Shown here one piece after another: positions 24,264-34,997 of a stretch of 64,000 nt of DNA (position 1 is the first letter of the stretch; each line of letters opens with the position of its first letter). Origin of the DNA: Symbiodinium natans (lineage: Eukaryota > Sar > Dinophyceae > Suessiales > Symbiodiniaceae). The position numbers were made by a program, and so were the translations under genes. A model generated the notes under the pieces. That model made no database searches. It was not told the origin of the DNA and saw only the letters and a program-made list of their open reading frames with translations. The DNA lies in contig CAJNDS010002577.1 of the NCBI GenBank assembly GCA_905221605.1, positions 202,001 to 266,000 of the forward strand, written 5' to 3'.

Positions 24264-24435
24264 AGGTGTCACATGCTCTGCGCTGTAGGAAAGCTGATTT
24301 TTCCGCCAGTTTAATTTCATGAAAACTAGCACTACACGCTCTGCGCTGTAGGAAAAGCTGGATTCGCCTCGGGTGTAATTTCATCAAAACTGGTACTACA
24401 CGCTCCGCGCTGGGGAAAAACCACAGTGTACTACA
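24264..24435. repeat. ~65 bp tandem repeat, about 2.5 units
   Basis: CACGCTCTGCGCTGTAGGAAA recurs at about 24270, 24336 and 24401 (third copy degenerate), each followed by a TAATTTCAT(G/C)AAAACT segment. A related CTACACGCTG word appears near 24502. No coding value. Confidence 0.75.
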
Positions 24436-25439
24436 TGAATGCATAGTTTTTTTTTCAAAAACTTAAGCTTCATGTAATGTTTCTACTTGGAATCAAGGTA
24501 CTACACGCTGTTTTCCCGCATTTTTTGAATGTAGTACTCGTACGCAGGTCAAACGGTTTACCAGTCTTTAAAACACTCAAGTAAGGCCTCAGAATCCCCT
24601 TCAAGGGCTCCAGGACCTCCCAGAGCCTTTTTTCCAACTTTTGCGGGCTGCCCGTTGGAAAATCGCTGAAAAACATGGTACATTCAGGACCGACAAACGA
24701 CGAGAAACATGGAACGCATCAGAGCACCCCCCCCAGTGGCAAACCTGGATGGCGGCTTTTTTATGAATAAGTTTATACAGGCCCACCACCGACCGCTTGC
24801 CACGCAGCGGTGCATTTTGTCTTCTGTCGAGAGCCCAAATAGAACCCCGGAATGGGCCTGAAAATGTGGCAAGTGTGCTTTCAATTTTGCGGAGACACGC
24901 AAAGTATGCGCTAAATTGCAACTGCGGGAGCACTCAAACGTGTTCTACGCTTCTTGCGTCTTTCTGGAGTCGGATTTGGCTTCACTTAGGCACATTCTCC
25001 GACTCCCCAGCAAAGGACCCACCTTGTCCCAAGCGTTGTCGAAAATTCCCTTTTTCCATGTGACCACAGACAAACATCCTTTTCCAGGCTCTTCAGACTC
25101 CAAGTCCTTGCGATTTTAAGGTGCTCTGGGATTTACCTGCGACGCGCTCAATTTCAATTGGAGACAGGCTGTGCAAAGCTGCTTAGCTTGTAAGATGCAA
25201 CATTATCGAGTATAACTGGCGACGAGATAAAACATGCAGAGCAACATGGTTTTAATCCAGCAGTCATTGAATCGGAACGCGAAAAAACTGGTCTTAAATT
25301 TCAGTTGTGCAGCTTCATGGACAGTATTCTTTACCAACACCCCATGCCCAAATCTTCACCATCACAATGCAGGTTCAAACTTCTTTGCAATCCAAGTTCA
25401 ACCCAGGTTTTGACGTTTAATCCAAATTTCACCTTCTCT

Positions 25440-25680
25440 TTTGTTTTGTGTTTCATTGTGTGAAAATAGAGGAGTAGAGTTTTTGTTTTTTGAAGTAAAG
25501 AGCGGGAAGGTTGGAGGGGGCACAGCCCCCCATTTACTTCTCATAAAGTGGGAGGAAGGGGAGAAGAGAGAAGGATGACATTTTAAATGATATAGAGACG
25601 AGGCAGTTGGAGGAAGGGAAGAGAGAGTGTGGAGTGGAAGGAAAGGAGAAGAGAGAAGGGAATGTATTCTAAATGCAGTT
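25440..25680. repeat. Purine-rich satellite relatives of the ~90 bp family
   Basis: Contains the family's components: TTTTGTTTT, a TTCATT…GAAAATAGAGGAGTAGAG segment and AGAGAAGGGAATGTATTCTAAAT, the same order as the units at 26.33-26.83 kb and 28.56-29.09 kb, but more diverged. Confidence 0.6.
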
Positions 25681-25766
25681 GAGCCAGATCCACTGAGAGC
25701 GTGTTTGTTGGAGCACTGTCAAGATAGGAAGCGTTAAAGACGACCAGCTACCTTCAGGATTTTAAC

Positions 25767-26320
25767 ATGGAATGGGTGAAGCCACTTTGCAAGTTCCTTG
25801 ATCCCTTGGGATTCCGTCCCACCAATAGCCCAACAACTTTTCTCGTTTCGGCTTTAGAACATTTCGTCGAAGCCTTAAAGGCTGCAAGTAACACGGATGT
25901 GACGCTTCGGATTTGGAAAGCGTCAAGGCTGAACTCTTCAGGTTTGCAGATAATCTAGCTCCGTGTCGATTTGCGCAGCTCGCACTCGACATCCTTCCCA
26001 GCCGCTTGCAAGAATCCTTTTTTCACAACTGTGGATTGGTTGTTAATATTGTACAGTTGCTGTGCAACATTGACAAGAAGGATGCCAGCGCTCTCTGGCC
26101 AGCACAACGCAGATGGTAGCAAGTGGCGCGAATTTTTATGTTCCAATTTGGGATTTTGTTCGAAGCAGCTTTGGTGCATGCAAACACTTCCCCAACGAAG
26201 CTCTGCTGTATTGCGGCTGTCGAGCCGGATGCTCTTTAAAACCAAGCTTCAACACAGTGGGCAAATTTTCAGATTGTTCGAGCGGCTGCTGCAGTGTTAC
26301 ATGCAGGGTGCAGAACAGGT
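25767..26320 (+). pseudogene. Intronless coding relic with frame changes, unrecognised
   Basis: From ATG 25767 the plus strand encodes KPLCKFLDPLGFRPTNSPTT … SALEHFVEALKAASNTDV, then continues from about 25913 in another frame (ESVKAELFRFADNLAPCRFA … LALDILPSRLQESFFHNCGL), then from about 26075 in a third (GQHNADGSKWREFLCSNLGF … IFRLFERLLQCYMQGAEQ). The pieces abut without intron-sized gaps, so this looks like one protein broken by small insertions or deletions. A coding-like segment after the satellite (27.24-27.42 kb) may be its continuation. The protein family is not recognised; the lack of introns fits a retroposed copy. Confidence 0.4.
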
Positions 26321-26329
26321 CCGACTTCC

Positions 26330-26828
26330 ACCCCCCTCAAATCTTTTTGATTTTTGTATTTCATTTTTCGAAAAATTAGAGGAGAAGAGAGAAGGGAATT
26401 TATTCTAAATTCCCCCTCAAATCTTCTTTTGTTTTTTGTATTTCCTGGTTCGAAAAATCAGAGGAGTGACGAGACGGTTTTTGTTTATAGAAGTAGACTT
26501 TATCTTAAATCACAGACGAGGGAGTGGGAGGAAGGGAGAAGCGAGAATGCGGAGTGGGAGGAAGGGAGAAGAGAGAAGGGAATGTATTCTAAATTCCACC
26601 CCCCTTGAATCTTGTTTTGTTTTTTTGTATTTCATTATTCGAGAAATCAGAGGCGGAGAGAGAAGGGAATCTATTCTAAATTCCCCCTCTCGAATCTTCT
26701 TTTGTTTTTCGTATTTCATTCTTCGAAAACTCAGAGGAGAAGGGAGAAGGGGATTTATTCTAAATTCTACCCCCCTCGAATCTTCTTTTGTTTTTTTGTT
26801 TCATTATTCGAAGATCAGAGGAGTAGCC
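26330..26828. repeat. ~90 bp tandem satellite
   Basis: About five units, each with a purine half (GAGGAGAAGAGAGAAGGGAA), TTATTCTAAATTC, a C-run CCCCCTCGAATCTTC, then TTTTGTTTTTT and a TTCATTxTTCGAAAA end. Related units sit at 25.44-25.68 and 28.56-29.09 kb. The long plus-strand open frame here is a repeat artefact. Confidence 0.85.
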
Positions 26829-27228
26829 CCCTTCGTCCTCGCCTTCGAAGCCTTCCAAGCCCCCTTCGTCCTCACCTTCGAAGCCTTCGTCCTCGCCTTC
26901 GAAGCCTTCGAAGCCCCCTTCGTCCTCACCCTTCGAAGCCTTCGAAGCCCCCCCCCCCTTCGTCCTCGCCTTTGAAGCCTTCGAAGCCCTTCGTCCTCAC
27001 CTTCGAAGACTTCAAAGCCTTCGAAGCCCCCTTCGTCCTCACCTTCGAAGCCTGCGAAGCCCCTTCGTCCTCACCCTTCGAAGCCTTCGAAGCCTTCGTC
27101 CTCACCCTTCGAAGCCTTCGAAACCTTCGTCCTCACCTTCCAAACCTTCGAAGCCTTCAGCCCCCCCCCCTTCGACCCTTCGGCTTCGAAGGCTTCGAAG
27201 GCTTCGAAGGCTTCGAAGCCCCCTTCGC
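26829..27228. repeat. CTTCGAAG minisatellite
   Basis: Some 40 CCTTCGAAGC/CCTTCGTCCTCAC modules. TTCGAA is self-complementary, so the array is rich in short palindromes and stays open on both strands, giving Pro/Ser/Arg-rich shadow proteins. Confidence 0.9.
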
Positions 27229-27235
27229 GGGATGC

Positions 27236-27421
27236 AGCCCCCAGCACATGATCCAATGCCTCCGAGCAGCCTTCGTGCGTTTGCAAGCAACGCTTCCACT
27301 CTATGACATGAGGTGGAGCCTTAAAGGTGACGGAGGTTCCTTGCCTTGCGGCCAAACCATGCTTACAATGTCTGTACAGACGTGGCGCAGCATTGCCATG
27401 GATGACGAGCAGTGCGAGTGA
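27236..27421 (+). pseudogene. Coding-like segment after the satellite
   Basis: Plus-strand frame encodes HMIQCLRAAFVRLQATLPLY and QTMLTMSVQTWRSIAMDDEQ, ending in a stop at 27421. Composition is protein-like and unlike the satellite before it. It may be the 3' end of the relic at 25.77-26.32 kb, split by satellite growth. Family unknown. Confidence 0.3.
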
Positions 27422-27429
27422 TTGGTGCC

Positions 27430-28420
27430 GGTAGGTTCTTGTTTGCATTTGGTCGCACCGTGCTGCTTTCACTAACTGTACAGTTGTCATACGGAGGGCT
27501 GATGGCAGTGCCTTTTGAACACAACTTTCATGAAAGATTCGTTTGATGGCTTGGAGTGCGAATGCAACTTTTGTAAGATTGGTTCGTTGGCTTGGAGCCT
27601 TTCGAAACGTTTGTGATCAGTTTCGTTGGCTTGGACTTTGGATGCAACTTCACCAAACATTGATTTGTTGGTGTTCAGCGGACCTCCCGAATCCTGTTCT
27701 CAAATCCGCACGAAGCCAGTTTAGTTCTGAATCTGCACGCTTCGGTTTTCCGCTGCTGACCATGTTTATCTTTTGTGGTCTCTTGTTTTCTCAAGCAACC
27801 GTCGAGAGCCCCCCGCGCCATGGAAGCAAAAAACGCATTAAATTGGAAACCATTATTATGACCAACTGTTTTTTGAGCATTTTTGAGCAAAAATATTGAT
27901 GTTTGTGAACAATACAAAAACTATTATAGCATCTCAGCATTAAAGATCGAGTAATTGGTGATAAATCAGAATTTGCAGTTGATAAAAAATTAGGTTTTGT
28001 GAGTTCATGTCCAACTAATTTGGGTTCTGGTGAAAGAGCAAGTCCACATACTAAGATACAAAAAGTTGCTAGAGATGCTGAGAAATAAAAATTTGTGATA
28101 TTTGGGTGACATAATGCAAGCTTGTATAATATTTTGAGACAAGAATGAAAAGCAAGTCTTTAACCACTTCAAATTCATTCAAGCTAATACACATCTTTCA
28201 TGCATGCCTTCTTTTTCTTTTTCGGATCTTGCTTGCGATATGATGAACAATAGTACAGAAAAGTAGCGTCCGTTGCACAATGGTTCTACGGTGGCTGGAT
28301 GGTGCGCAGAGCCTTTGCTCGTCTTGCCGCAGAGTGGAGTGGGTAGTTCTTGTCGTTCTCCTTTTCATCCCCGCAGGCAACCTTTCGAGGACCCATGTGT
28401 GTCAGACACAGGGACCATTC
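27430..28420. other. No gene; imperfect ~55 bp repeat and AT-rich sequence
   Basis: TTGGCTTGGA…ATGCAACTT recurs near 27550, 27592 and 27630. From 27.9 to 28.2 kb the sequence is AT-rich without motif. Confidence 0.4.
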
Positions 28421-28422
28421 TG

Positions 28423-28515
28423 TTAACCCTAACCTTAAACCTGGGTTGGGGTTGCCCCCTCCCCCCCCCCTCCCGCCTGGAGTTGGACCAAAGGTTGTAA
28501 CCTGATTGAACCCCT
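28423..28515. repeat. Copy 1 of a ~95 bp duplicated C-run block
   Basis: GTTAACCCTAACCTTAAACC, a C run, then GGACCAAAGGTTGTAACCTGA. A diverged copy at 29440-29535 has the same order. It links the satellite family to the TTAGGG-like block at 29.2 kb. Confidence 0.7.
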
Positions 28516-28559
28516 TCCCCTCGTTTCTCGTTTTCGAAAGTGATTATTGTCATTTTTCA

Positions 28560-29095
28560 GGAAAAAGGCAGTAGATGAGTACAGACTTAGTCTATATTCC
28601 ACCCTTCTTGTTTTTTGTTTTTGTTTTTGTATATATATATATACACATTCGAAAGGATAAATATGTGGAGATTCCACCCCTTTCGTTTCTTGTTTTTCTT
28701 TGTGCTCATTCTTCGAGAATCAGAGCAGTAGAGAGTAAGTATCACCTCGTTTCTCGTTTTTTGTTTCTTGTGTTCATTCTTCGAAAATCAGAGGAGTGGA
28801 GAATTACTCTAAATTCTACCCCCCCTCGTTTCTTGGTTTGTTGTTTCCTCTGCAACATCCTCATTTTTGTTTTTGTTTCTTGTATTTATGTTCGAAAAGC
28901 AGAGAATAAGTAGAGAAAGTTCTCCGAAATTCATAGTAGAGAATTCATCTAAATTCCACCCCCCTCGTTTCTTGTTTTTGTTTCTTATGCTCATTTTTCG
29001 AAAATCATTGGAGAAGTAGAGAATTGATCTAAATTCCATCCCCCTCGTTTTTGTTTTTTTGTTTCTTGCGTTCAGGAGAATGAGTTTAAACTCCA
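28560..29095. repeat. ~90 bp satellite, third cluster
   Basis: About six diverged units with TCTAAATTCCACCCCCCTCG, TTTCTTGTTTTTTGTTTC and TCATTCTTCGAAAATCAGAG. Same family as 26.33-26.83 kb. Confidence 0.8.
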
Positions 29096-29199
29096 CCCCT
29101 GTCATGGCGGGGGGGATTGGAGGGGGGCGCGTTGTTGCCACTCTCCCCGTATAGAATGGAAAAGCTGAAGAAAGGAGTGAGGGTAAGGGAAGGGAAAAA

Positions 29200-29535
29200 A
29201 ATTGGGGTTAGGGTTAGGGTTAACCCCAACCCTAACCCCAGGTAGGGTTGGGGTTAGGGTTAACCCAGCCCTAACCCCAACCCTGACCCAGCTTACGGTT
29301 TGGGTTAGCCCAACCCTGACGCGAGTTGGGGTTCAGACTATCCTAACCTGCTACGTGGAGTTGGGCTTTCTGTTAACTTGAACCCTAACTCAGGTTGAGG
29401 TTCGGGTCGAATTCGAACCCTAAGACCGCGTTAGGGTCCGGGTTAACCCTAACCTTAACCTGGGTTAGGGTTGGTCCCCCCCCCCCCCCCCCCGCCCCGC
29501 CTGGTGTCCGACCAGAGGTTGTAACTTGAGTTGAA
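29200..29535. repeat. TTAGGG-type hexamer repeats in palindromic arrangement
   Basis: GGGTTAGGG runs directly face AACCCTAACCC runs several times (for example about 29205-29245 and 29250-29285), with GGGTTAACCC junctions. It includes copy 2 of the block seen at 28.42 kb (29440-29535) and a long C run near 29477-29500. The unit is the hexamer, unlike the heptamer at 19-21 kb. Confidence 0.75.
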
Positions 29536-29955
29536 CTCTAACCCTCAACCCCAACCCGCGGGGTATGCTCCAGTCCATGTCACATTCCCGAATGGATCAT
29601 AGAAGCCTGTCCTCTTCGATGGCACAGACACTCGTATTCCTCCTACGAACTGCTAAATGTCATCTTGTCCTACAGCCCACGCGCCCAGACCCTGGACAGT
29701 CTGGAAAAAGGGATTTACAGCGTTTTTGAGGTTTTCAGCTGCAGAGGTGACAACGGTGACACATCCTGAAAGTGGAGGGTCGCTGACTTCACTGCTGAAA
29801 ACTCACTCATGGAATTCGCTTGTCAAAAGAACGCCTCGAGCAATAATCCCCTTGCACGGCACTGCCGAAAAACATCGTGTGAAAAAAACACTCGCTGGGC
29901 CAGTGCTTGAATCCAACCTCCATGCGTCAATGAAAGCGCTTGGCCTATCTGGGCT

Positions 29956-30185
29956 ATGGCTGCTTTGGGACACGAAGAACTGGTCCTCAAATTGTTCGAT
30001 GGCCCCATAGTTGATGTTGGGGGCACAAGGTTTAAGCCATGGGACATGTTGGTGGACCCGTTGGTTGTTTTCACTGAGCGTTGTAGGACTTTAGGCAATC
30101 GCTTTCCATGGTACGTGCCGGAGGGGGTCAGACATGGAACCAACATTTGGCTGTTTTTGCTTGGCTTGGCTTGTTCATCGTGCAC
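29956..30185 (+). CDS. Possible coding segment, unrecognised
   Basis: From ATG 29956 the frame encodes EELVLKLFDGPIVDVGGTRF and DPLVVFTERCRTLGNRFPWY before drifting into low-quality sequence. No motif. The opposite strand is also open here, so strand is uncertain. Confidence 0.22.
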
Positions 30186-30689
30186 ATGCAGAGGAAATAA
30201 TACCGAATTGACTAGCGACTTCTACCGGCTGCAAAGTTGTTATTGGGTGTTCCGCTCTGTATGTTCCAGAATAGCGTGTGGACGGCAGTAGTGGAGAGCA
30301 TAGAGTTTCATGAGGGAGGAGGAGAGATTCAATCAATCAAGGGAGGTGTTTTCTTTTGGGAAGTGAACATTATATGCTATCATGAGCTACACTACGGTAG
30401 CATACTCAAACCAAAAACGCGCATGAACGAAACGCACTAAACTGAATGCGGTCGGACTCGGCGACCATTTGCTCAGTTGCAGCGCCCACTCGGAGCTTCT
30501 TCGCGGTTCTCAAGACCCTGCCGGAAAAGAGCAGACCTGCGTGTTTAAGGACTTTAAAGGCTTCATGTAGACACACTGGTGACCATAGCCATTAGTAACG
30601 TGATTTACAAGGCTTGACATTTCCACAATGGCCATGTCATGGCCCATGGCGCGCTTGTGGCGCCGAGGACGGGGGCTGTTTGCTGTGAA

Positions 30690-31210
30690 TTATGGCCCCT
30701 TGGTGGCCAGTAGGTCAAGCAGATTCAGGCAAGTCGGGGTACATAGGCCAGTTGAAATGCAAAGCCCAGATGGCAAAGCAGGACCAGACCCGACAACTGT
30801 TCGCGCTCCCAGATCGCGGCCCAATTGCGCCACCACGGGTTGCTGCGCCAGTGGGCAAGCAGCTTATGGTTGTTACAACAAGGACATGAGGCCGGTTTCA
30901 AACCATATCGCCTTTTTGCAGCTGCGGCTTGAAGCGACAAAGCGGATACTATCACATACATCAGGCCAGTGTGGAGACACAGACGCCGGCATCTAAGTCT
31001 CAAGAGCAAGGCCTCGCGGGATGCTTGTTTCAAAGCGTTCGATGAGGTCGTACCTGGTCGGCCTGGCCATCTCTTCATGCAAAGAGTCAGATCAAGCCGG
31101 GCATTGGCGATTGCATGGGCCTCAGCCACACGCCGATCGGCCAATCGGCCTATGGACTTCTTTGCCGAGAAACACTACCTGAAATATCCCGAAGGGCTGA
31201 AAAAGTGAGG
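30690..31210. pseudogene. Degenerate coding relic, strand ambiguous
   Basis: Plus strand: GYIGQLKCKAQMAKQDQTRQ, then after a frame change GHEAGFKPYRLFAAAA, an in-frame TGA, and a continuous open stretch with DACFKAFDEVVPGRPGHLFM and RPMDFFAEKHYLKYPEGLKK. Minus strand: an uninterrupted 139-codon frame (31144-30725) with a CPCC pair and a Trp-rich region (HWRSNPWWRNWAAIWERE). One strand is a mirror of the other; I cannot decide which was coding. Probably a decayed repeat-borne gene. Confidence 0.3.
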
Positions 31211-31793
31211 TCGCAACAGCTCTGCTATGGGCTGCTTGCTGGACGTGAGGTTCCAGACTTGGGAATCCAATTATTCAACCAGGCCAGCTTGAAGTTTTCA
31301 TGCTGGGAAATCATGCTAAATGGTGTTATCTTTGCTAAGGGTTCGCAACACCATTGCCCAGTATGTGTCTATTGGTTCCAGTGCAAACATAACGAGAGAG
31401 GCTTGTGGGATCATTATCTCAACACGCAGTGCACGCAGGTGGCCTCCAGTGCAGACACACCTGGCGTTTGGCAAGCATCGTTTTCAGCACTGCAAGAGGC
31501 TGGATGCTGAAAAGTTCCGTTTGCCATTCCCAGTGCCATTCCCCAGCCCTTAGCTCTTGAATTTTGAGCGCTGCGTGACGCCCGCATCAGATTCAGGGCC
31601 AAGGCCACTCAGGTCCGATAGGTTTGTCTTTTATTCGGGTGCACGTCCTGTGGGCTGCTCACATGTATGCTGTAGGAAGTTTAGAGCTGGGAGCAGGTGT
31701 TGGGATTAGGGCGGCTTTGCATATTAAAGAACAAAACTGTACATACACAAAAACATCTCTGCAAATGTAGCAATTCATACAGAAACAATGTTA

Positions 31794-31815
31794 GTATATA
31801 TATATATATACATGC
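31794..31815. repeat. (TA)n microsatellite
   Basis: About ten TA units inside an AT-rich stretch; 31.2-32.3 kb otherwise shows no gene I can support. Confidence 0.85.
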
Positions 31816-32309
31816 ATATAGTATCCCCCCAGTTCTCCACGCTTTATTGGTTTACTTCTGCTTATTTTTGTTGTTTGCTGGTCCTGCATTCTCGTTTTGT
31901 GTTCATGTAGTTCCATCCCCAATGTTTTTCTGCATATTACCCGTATGTTCTTATCTTATCCGTATGTTTTTCTGATACATGGACCGGCACAGGCGTACAA
32001 ATCGGTACAAGTTGTACCGGCTCACGTTTCCAAGATCCAAGGTTGTGGGAAGGTCTTCCGGACGAATCTTGGAAACACGGCTCGGCTTATGTTTCCAAGA
32101 GTTCAACCGATGGCAGCTTCAGTGCTCGAGGGTAATGTGTTTGTCGTTGCCAGCCCAGGTTACACCATGAAAAGCGAGCCTAGTTACGATACTTACTCCA
32201 TGAATGTAACTAGCCCTAAATGCAAAACAACAAGTAGCCGCGATTATGATGGTTATTGTTGTTGGCGCATCGGTGGTCCCAGTTCATGCAGCCTTGACTT
32301 TGACAGTGA

Positions 32310-32700
32310 CTGTTGACCTCCGATCATGTTCCACAAAACATCCAACATATTGTTTTCTTTATGTCGGGGTGGGGCTCCAAACACCTTTTTTTAAGTAGCA
32401 TGTAAGAATTCAATGTGACCTCCAATTATGCTGAACAACCCAGCTCAAACGTTTACGTTTTCAAACAGCGAGACCTCCAATGATGCTGACCAACCCAACT
32501 CACTGTTTGCATTTCAAGTAAGGGGAACCAAAATCTAAATATTGATAAGTAAGGGTAGAAATCCCCGACCTTTTAAAGAGCATTGACGAATTGGACGCGA
32601 CCTCCATTCTCTTGACCAAACCAATTAAAACGTCTACATTTTTGACTTCGGGGGAACCAACGTCTAAATATGAGCTAGTACGGGTATAATCCTACAAGAT
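32310..32700. repeat. Diverged tandem units starting GACCTCCAAT
   Basis: GACCTCCxAT(C/T)ATG starts units near 32316, 32417 and 32470, with GACCTCCATTCTCTTGACCA near 32599. Two units share ACC…AAAxCGTxTACxTTT and GGGGGAACCAA-CTAAATAT-GGGTA. Period 55-130 bases. Confidence 0.6.
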
Positions 32701-33175
32701 AATGTTCTGTTCACTTTAAGCATGACATCGCTTGCGGAAGCTGCACGCCAGTGTTGCTGTATCTCCATGAGTATCACTAGCCCACACTGATTGCAAAATC
32801 GAAAATCTAATTGCACGAGCTATTTTGTCGGCGCATCGGTTTTTTAGGGCGTTGTCTGTCCTATCTTCCACTGTTCCCCGCCGCTGAAACAATATGAATT
32901 TCACAAGGCTTGAAAAATAGATTTGACTTCCAGGCATGCAAAGCAAACTGACCGAATTATTTCAGGGGGTATTGGATCTAGCGTCTAGTTTGTTCATTGA
33001 AGTCAAAAACAAGTGGCCTCGAATGCAGATAGCATTTTCGGCTCCAAGGGTGAACCCCACCCCTGCGTTTTGGCACTTTTACTCTGTATGAGGTACGCGA
33101 CGTCGCGTCCGACGTGCATGTCGACACGCTCCAGGGGCGAAGGGTTTATTTGCTGTTTCAGTGTTGGGGTGCTGT

Positions 33176-33292
33176 ACACAAAAAAAACCAAAAAACCAAA
33201 ACCACAAAAACCCAGAAAACCAAAAAACAAGTTTTATTGGTTTTGTTTTTTTGTTTTTTTAGTTTTGGTGTTTTTGGTTTTTCTACTGTCCC
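33176..33292. repeat. A-rich/T-rich fold-back hairpin
   Basis: CCAAAAAACCAAAACCACAA-type sequence is followed after about 10 bases by GGTTTTGTTTTTTTG…AGTTTTGGTGTTTTTGGTTT, its imperfect reverse complement. RNA from either strand could fold into a ~45 bp imperfect stem. Confidence 0.7.
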
Positions 33293-33393
33293 GTGTATGC
33301 GATTTTTGTTGTATTTTCGTCTACGCCCTAGGAAACACGCTATGTTGCACACCGAGTTTGCTTGCAGTGCAGCTGGGTGACTTGAGACAAGGC

Positions 33394-33462
33394 GAAAAAG
33401 GGTAGGTCACTGGGGGGGGGTACCATATACATGCTACCCCCCCCCAGCGACCTACCTTTTTT
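33394..33462. repeat. Near-perfect hairpin with G9/C9 run
   Basis: Left arm AAAAAGGGTAGGTCACT plus nine G and TA; right arm TA plus nine C, then AGCGACCTACCTTTTTT; spacer about 12 bases (CCATATACATGC). Arms of ~30 bases differ by one substitution and one extra base. It sits just 3' of the A/T fold-back and outside any gene. Confidence 0.85.
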
Positions 33463-33609
33463 AGGCGTTTTTTGGGCTTTTTTCACCAAAAATACCAACG
33501 AAGGCCCAAAGCCGCGTAGTTAATCACCGGGTAATGAAGGACAGTTACTGGGACACCCACCTCACAGACCCCGATAAGCCGGCGTTGGATTAATCTACAT
33601 TTTGAATCT

Positions 33610-34425
33610 GAAGCGGACAATGCTGTTTTTAAATGTCTAGATCTGTGTTTTTTCTATGCAAATTGTGCGTTTAAAGGGCAATTAATGTTTTGTTGAGTAA
33701 ATAATTTATTTATACAGTTGTGTTTGCACGAGGCAAAGCATTAATCAAATACTGAAACATTTTCTTGATTCTATGCGAATTTAACTACTAGAGTATTTAT
33801 TAAGCAAAGAGCCCAATTTGACTCAAGTGAATACCATTTAAAGGACCATACTCAACCAAAATACGAAATAAGCATCATATTCAACCAAAATATGGCAAAG
33901 TGTGGTTTAAAGGGCAAATAGGGCTTTGTTGATTGTTGAGCAACTAATGCATTGAAACAGTTGTGTTTATACTAGGCAGAGTATTATTGAAATAATATCT
34001 GCAAAGTCCACTGAAATACCTTATGTTTACATATTCATGAAACAATTTTTTTGAAATATTCATTCTATGCGACTTTAATTACTAGAGTAATTCTTAAGCA
34101 AATAGCCCAATTTGACTCAAGTGAATACTATTTAAAGGACCATACTCAACCAAATACGAAATAAACACTAACGGAAATGGAAGCGGTTCTACCTACATAA
34201 CAATGAACAAAGATTGCTGAAGTATTCAAGAAAGACGACTTATATACTATGTCTGAAAGGCACAATTTACATAAGCAAGCTTAAAAATGCAAAACAATGG
34301 AAATAGAAGCGGTTCTACTTACATAACGATGAAACAAAGATGTCTGAAGTATTTCAGAAAACCCACTTATATACTATGTTTGAAAAACACCACTTGCGCA
34401 ATCAGGCCTAAAAAATGCACAAGAA
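33610..34425. repeat. AT-rich block with two nested duplications
   Basis: TCTATGCGAATTTAACTACT (~33769) recurs as TCTATGCGACTTTAATTACT (~34062), and the following ~90 bases are shared (GCCCAATTTGACTCAAGTGA, ACCATACTCAACCAAA), a ~293 base duplication. GAAGCGGTTCTAC (~34181, ~34308) marks a second ~127 base duplication with ACTTATATACTATGT. No coding potential. Confidence 0.75.
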
Positions 34426-34856
34426 TCCTAGAAAAGTACTTAGTGAAGGCCATACACAAGCAAATTCACAAATACAAAAAAAACATCCAAAAGCGCAAGC
34501 TAGTCAGGAGAATCTCTGGTGAAGTTTGGATTATAGGGTTTTGGGGTGTCCCTGGACGAGTAGGAGGTACTTTTTAAGCAAACAATTTTAAGCAATATAG
34601 CTGCTTGAAAGAAATGCTTTGCAGCTGCCATCTTTGGCCATCACCTTGGATATGCATTGTACGCAAACCTGCATGCGCTTGTCTCTGTCCGCAGCTATGA
34701 ACACATCCAAACGAGTGATTTCGTTTCGTGTATTCACATAAAGTGCCAAAACGCAGGGGCCGGGTTCACCTCTGGAACCGCATTTTCATTATCCAGATGA
34801 GTAAAATGCAACAATATCAACAATGTTAATCACATGAATTCCGTCCCAAGTTAGTA

Positions 34857-34997
34857 GTTGCGTGTGATCTTTTCTTTTTTATACACGCATGTTTTGCTAC
34901 TGCTTGTCTTGGCGATGCAAATGTTGAGATCACCGCAGGGTTCAGGCTCACGCACTGCAGTGGGCGCCGAGCGCCCCGGAAATCTTCGCAGCAAGAT
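34857..34997 (+). repeat. Split direct repeat A1
   Basis: 141 bases from GTTGCGTGTGATC to CTTCGCAGCAAGAT. Matches A2 except one base: A at 34915 in A1 versus T in A2. That A creates the first in-frame ATG of the gag-like ORF. Confidence 0.9.

Noticed and set aside
26612-27421. 269-codon plus-strand ORF
   Set aside because: Mostly satellite and CTTCGAAG array translated; only the last ~60 codons look protein-like and are listed separately.
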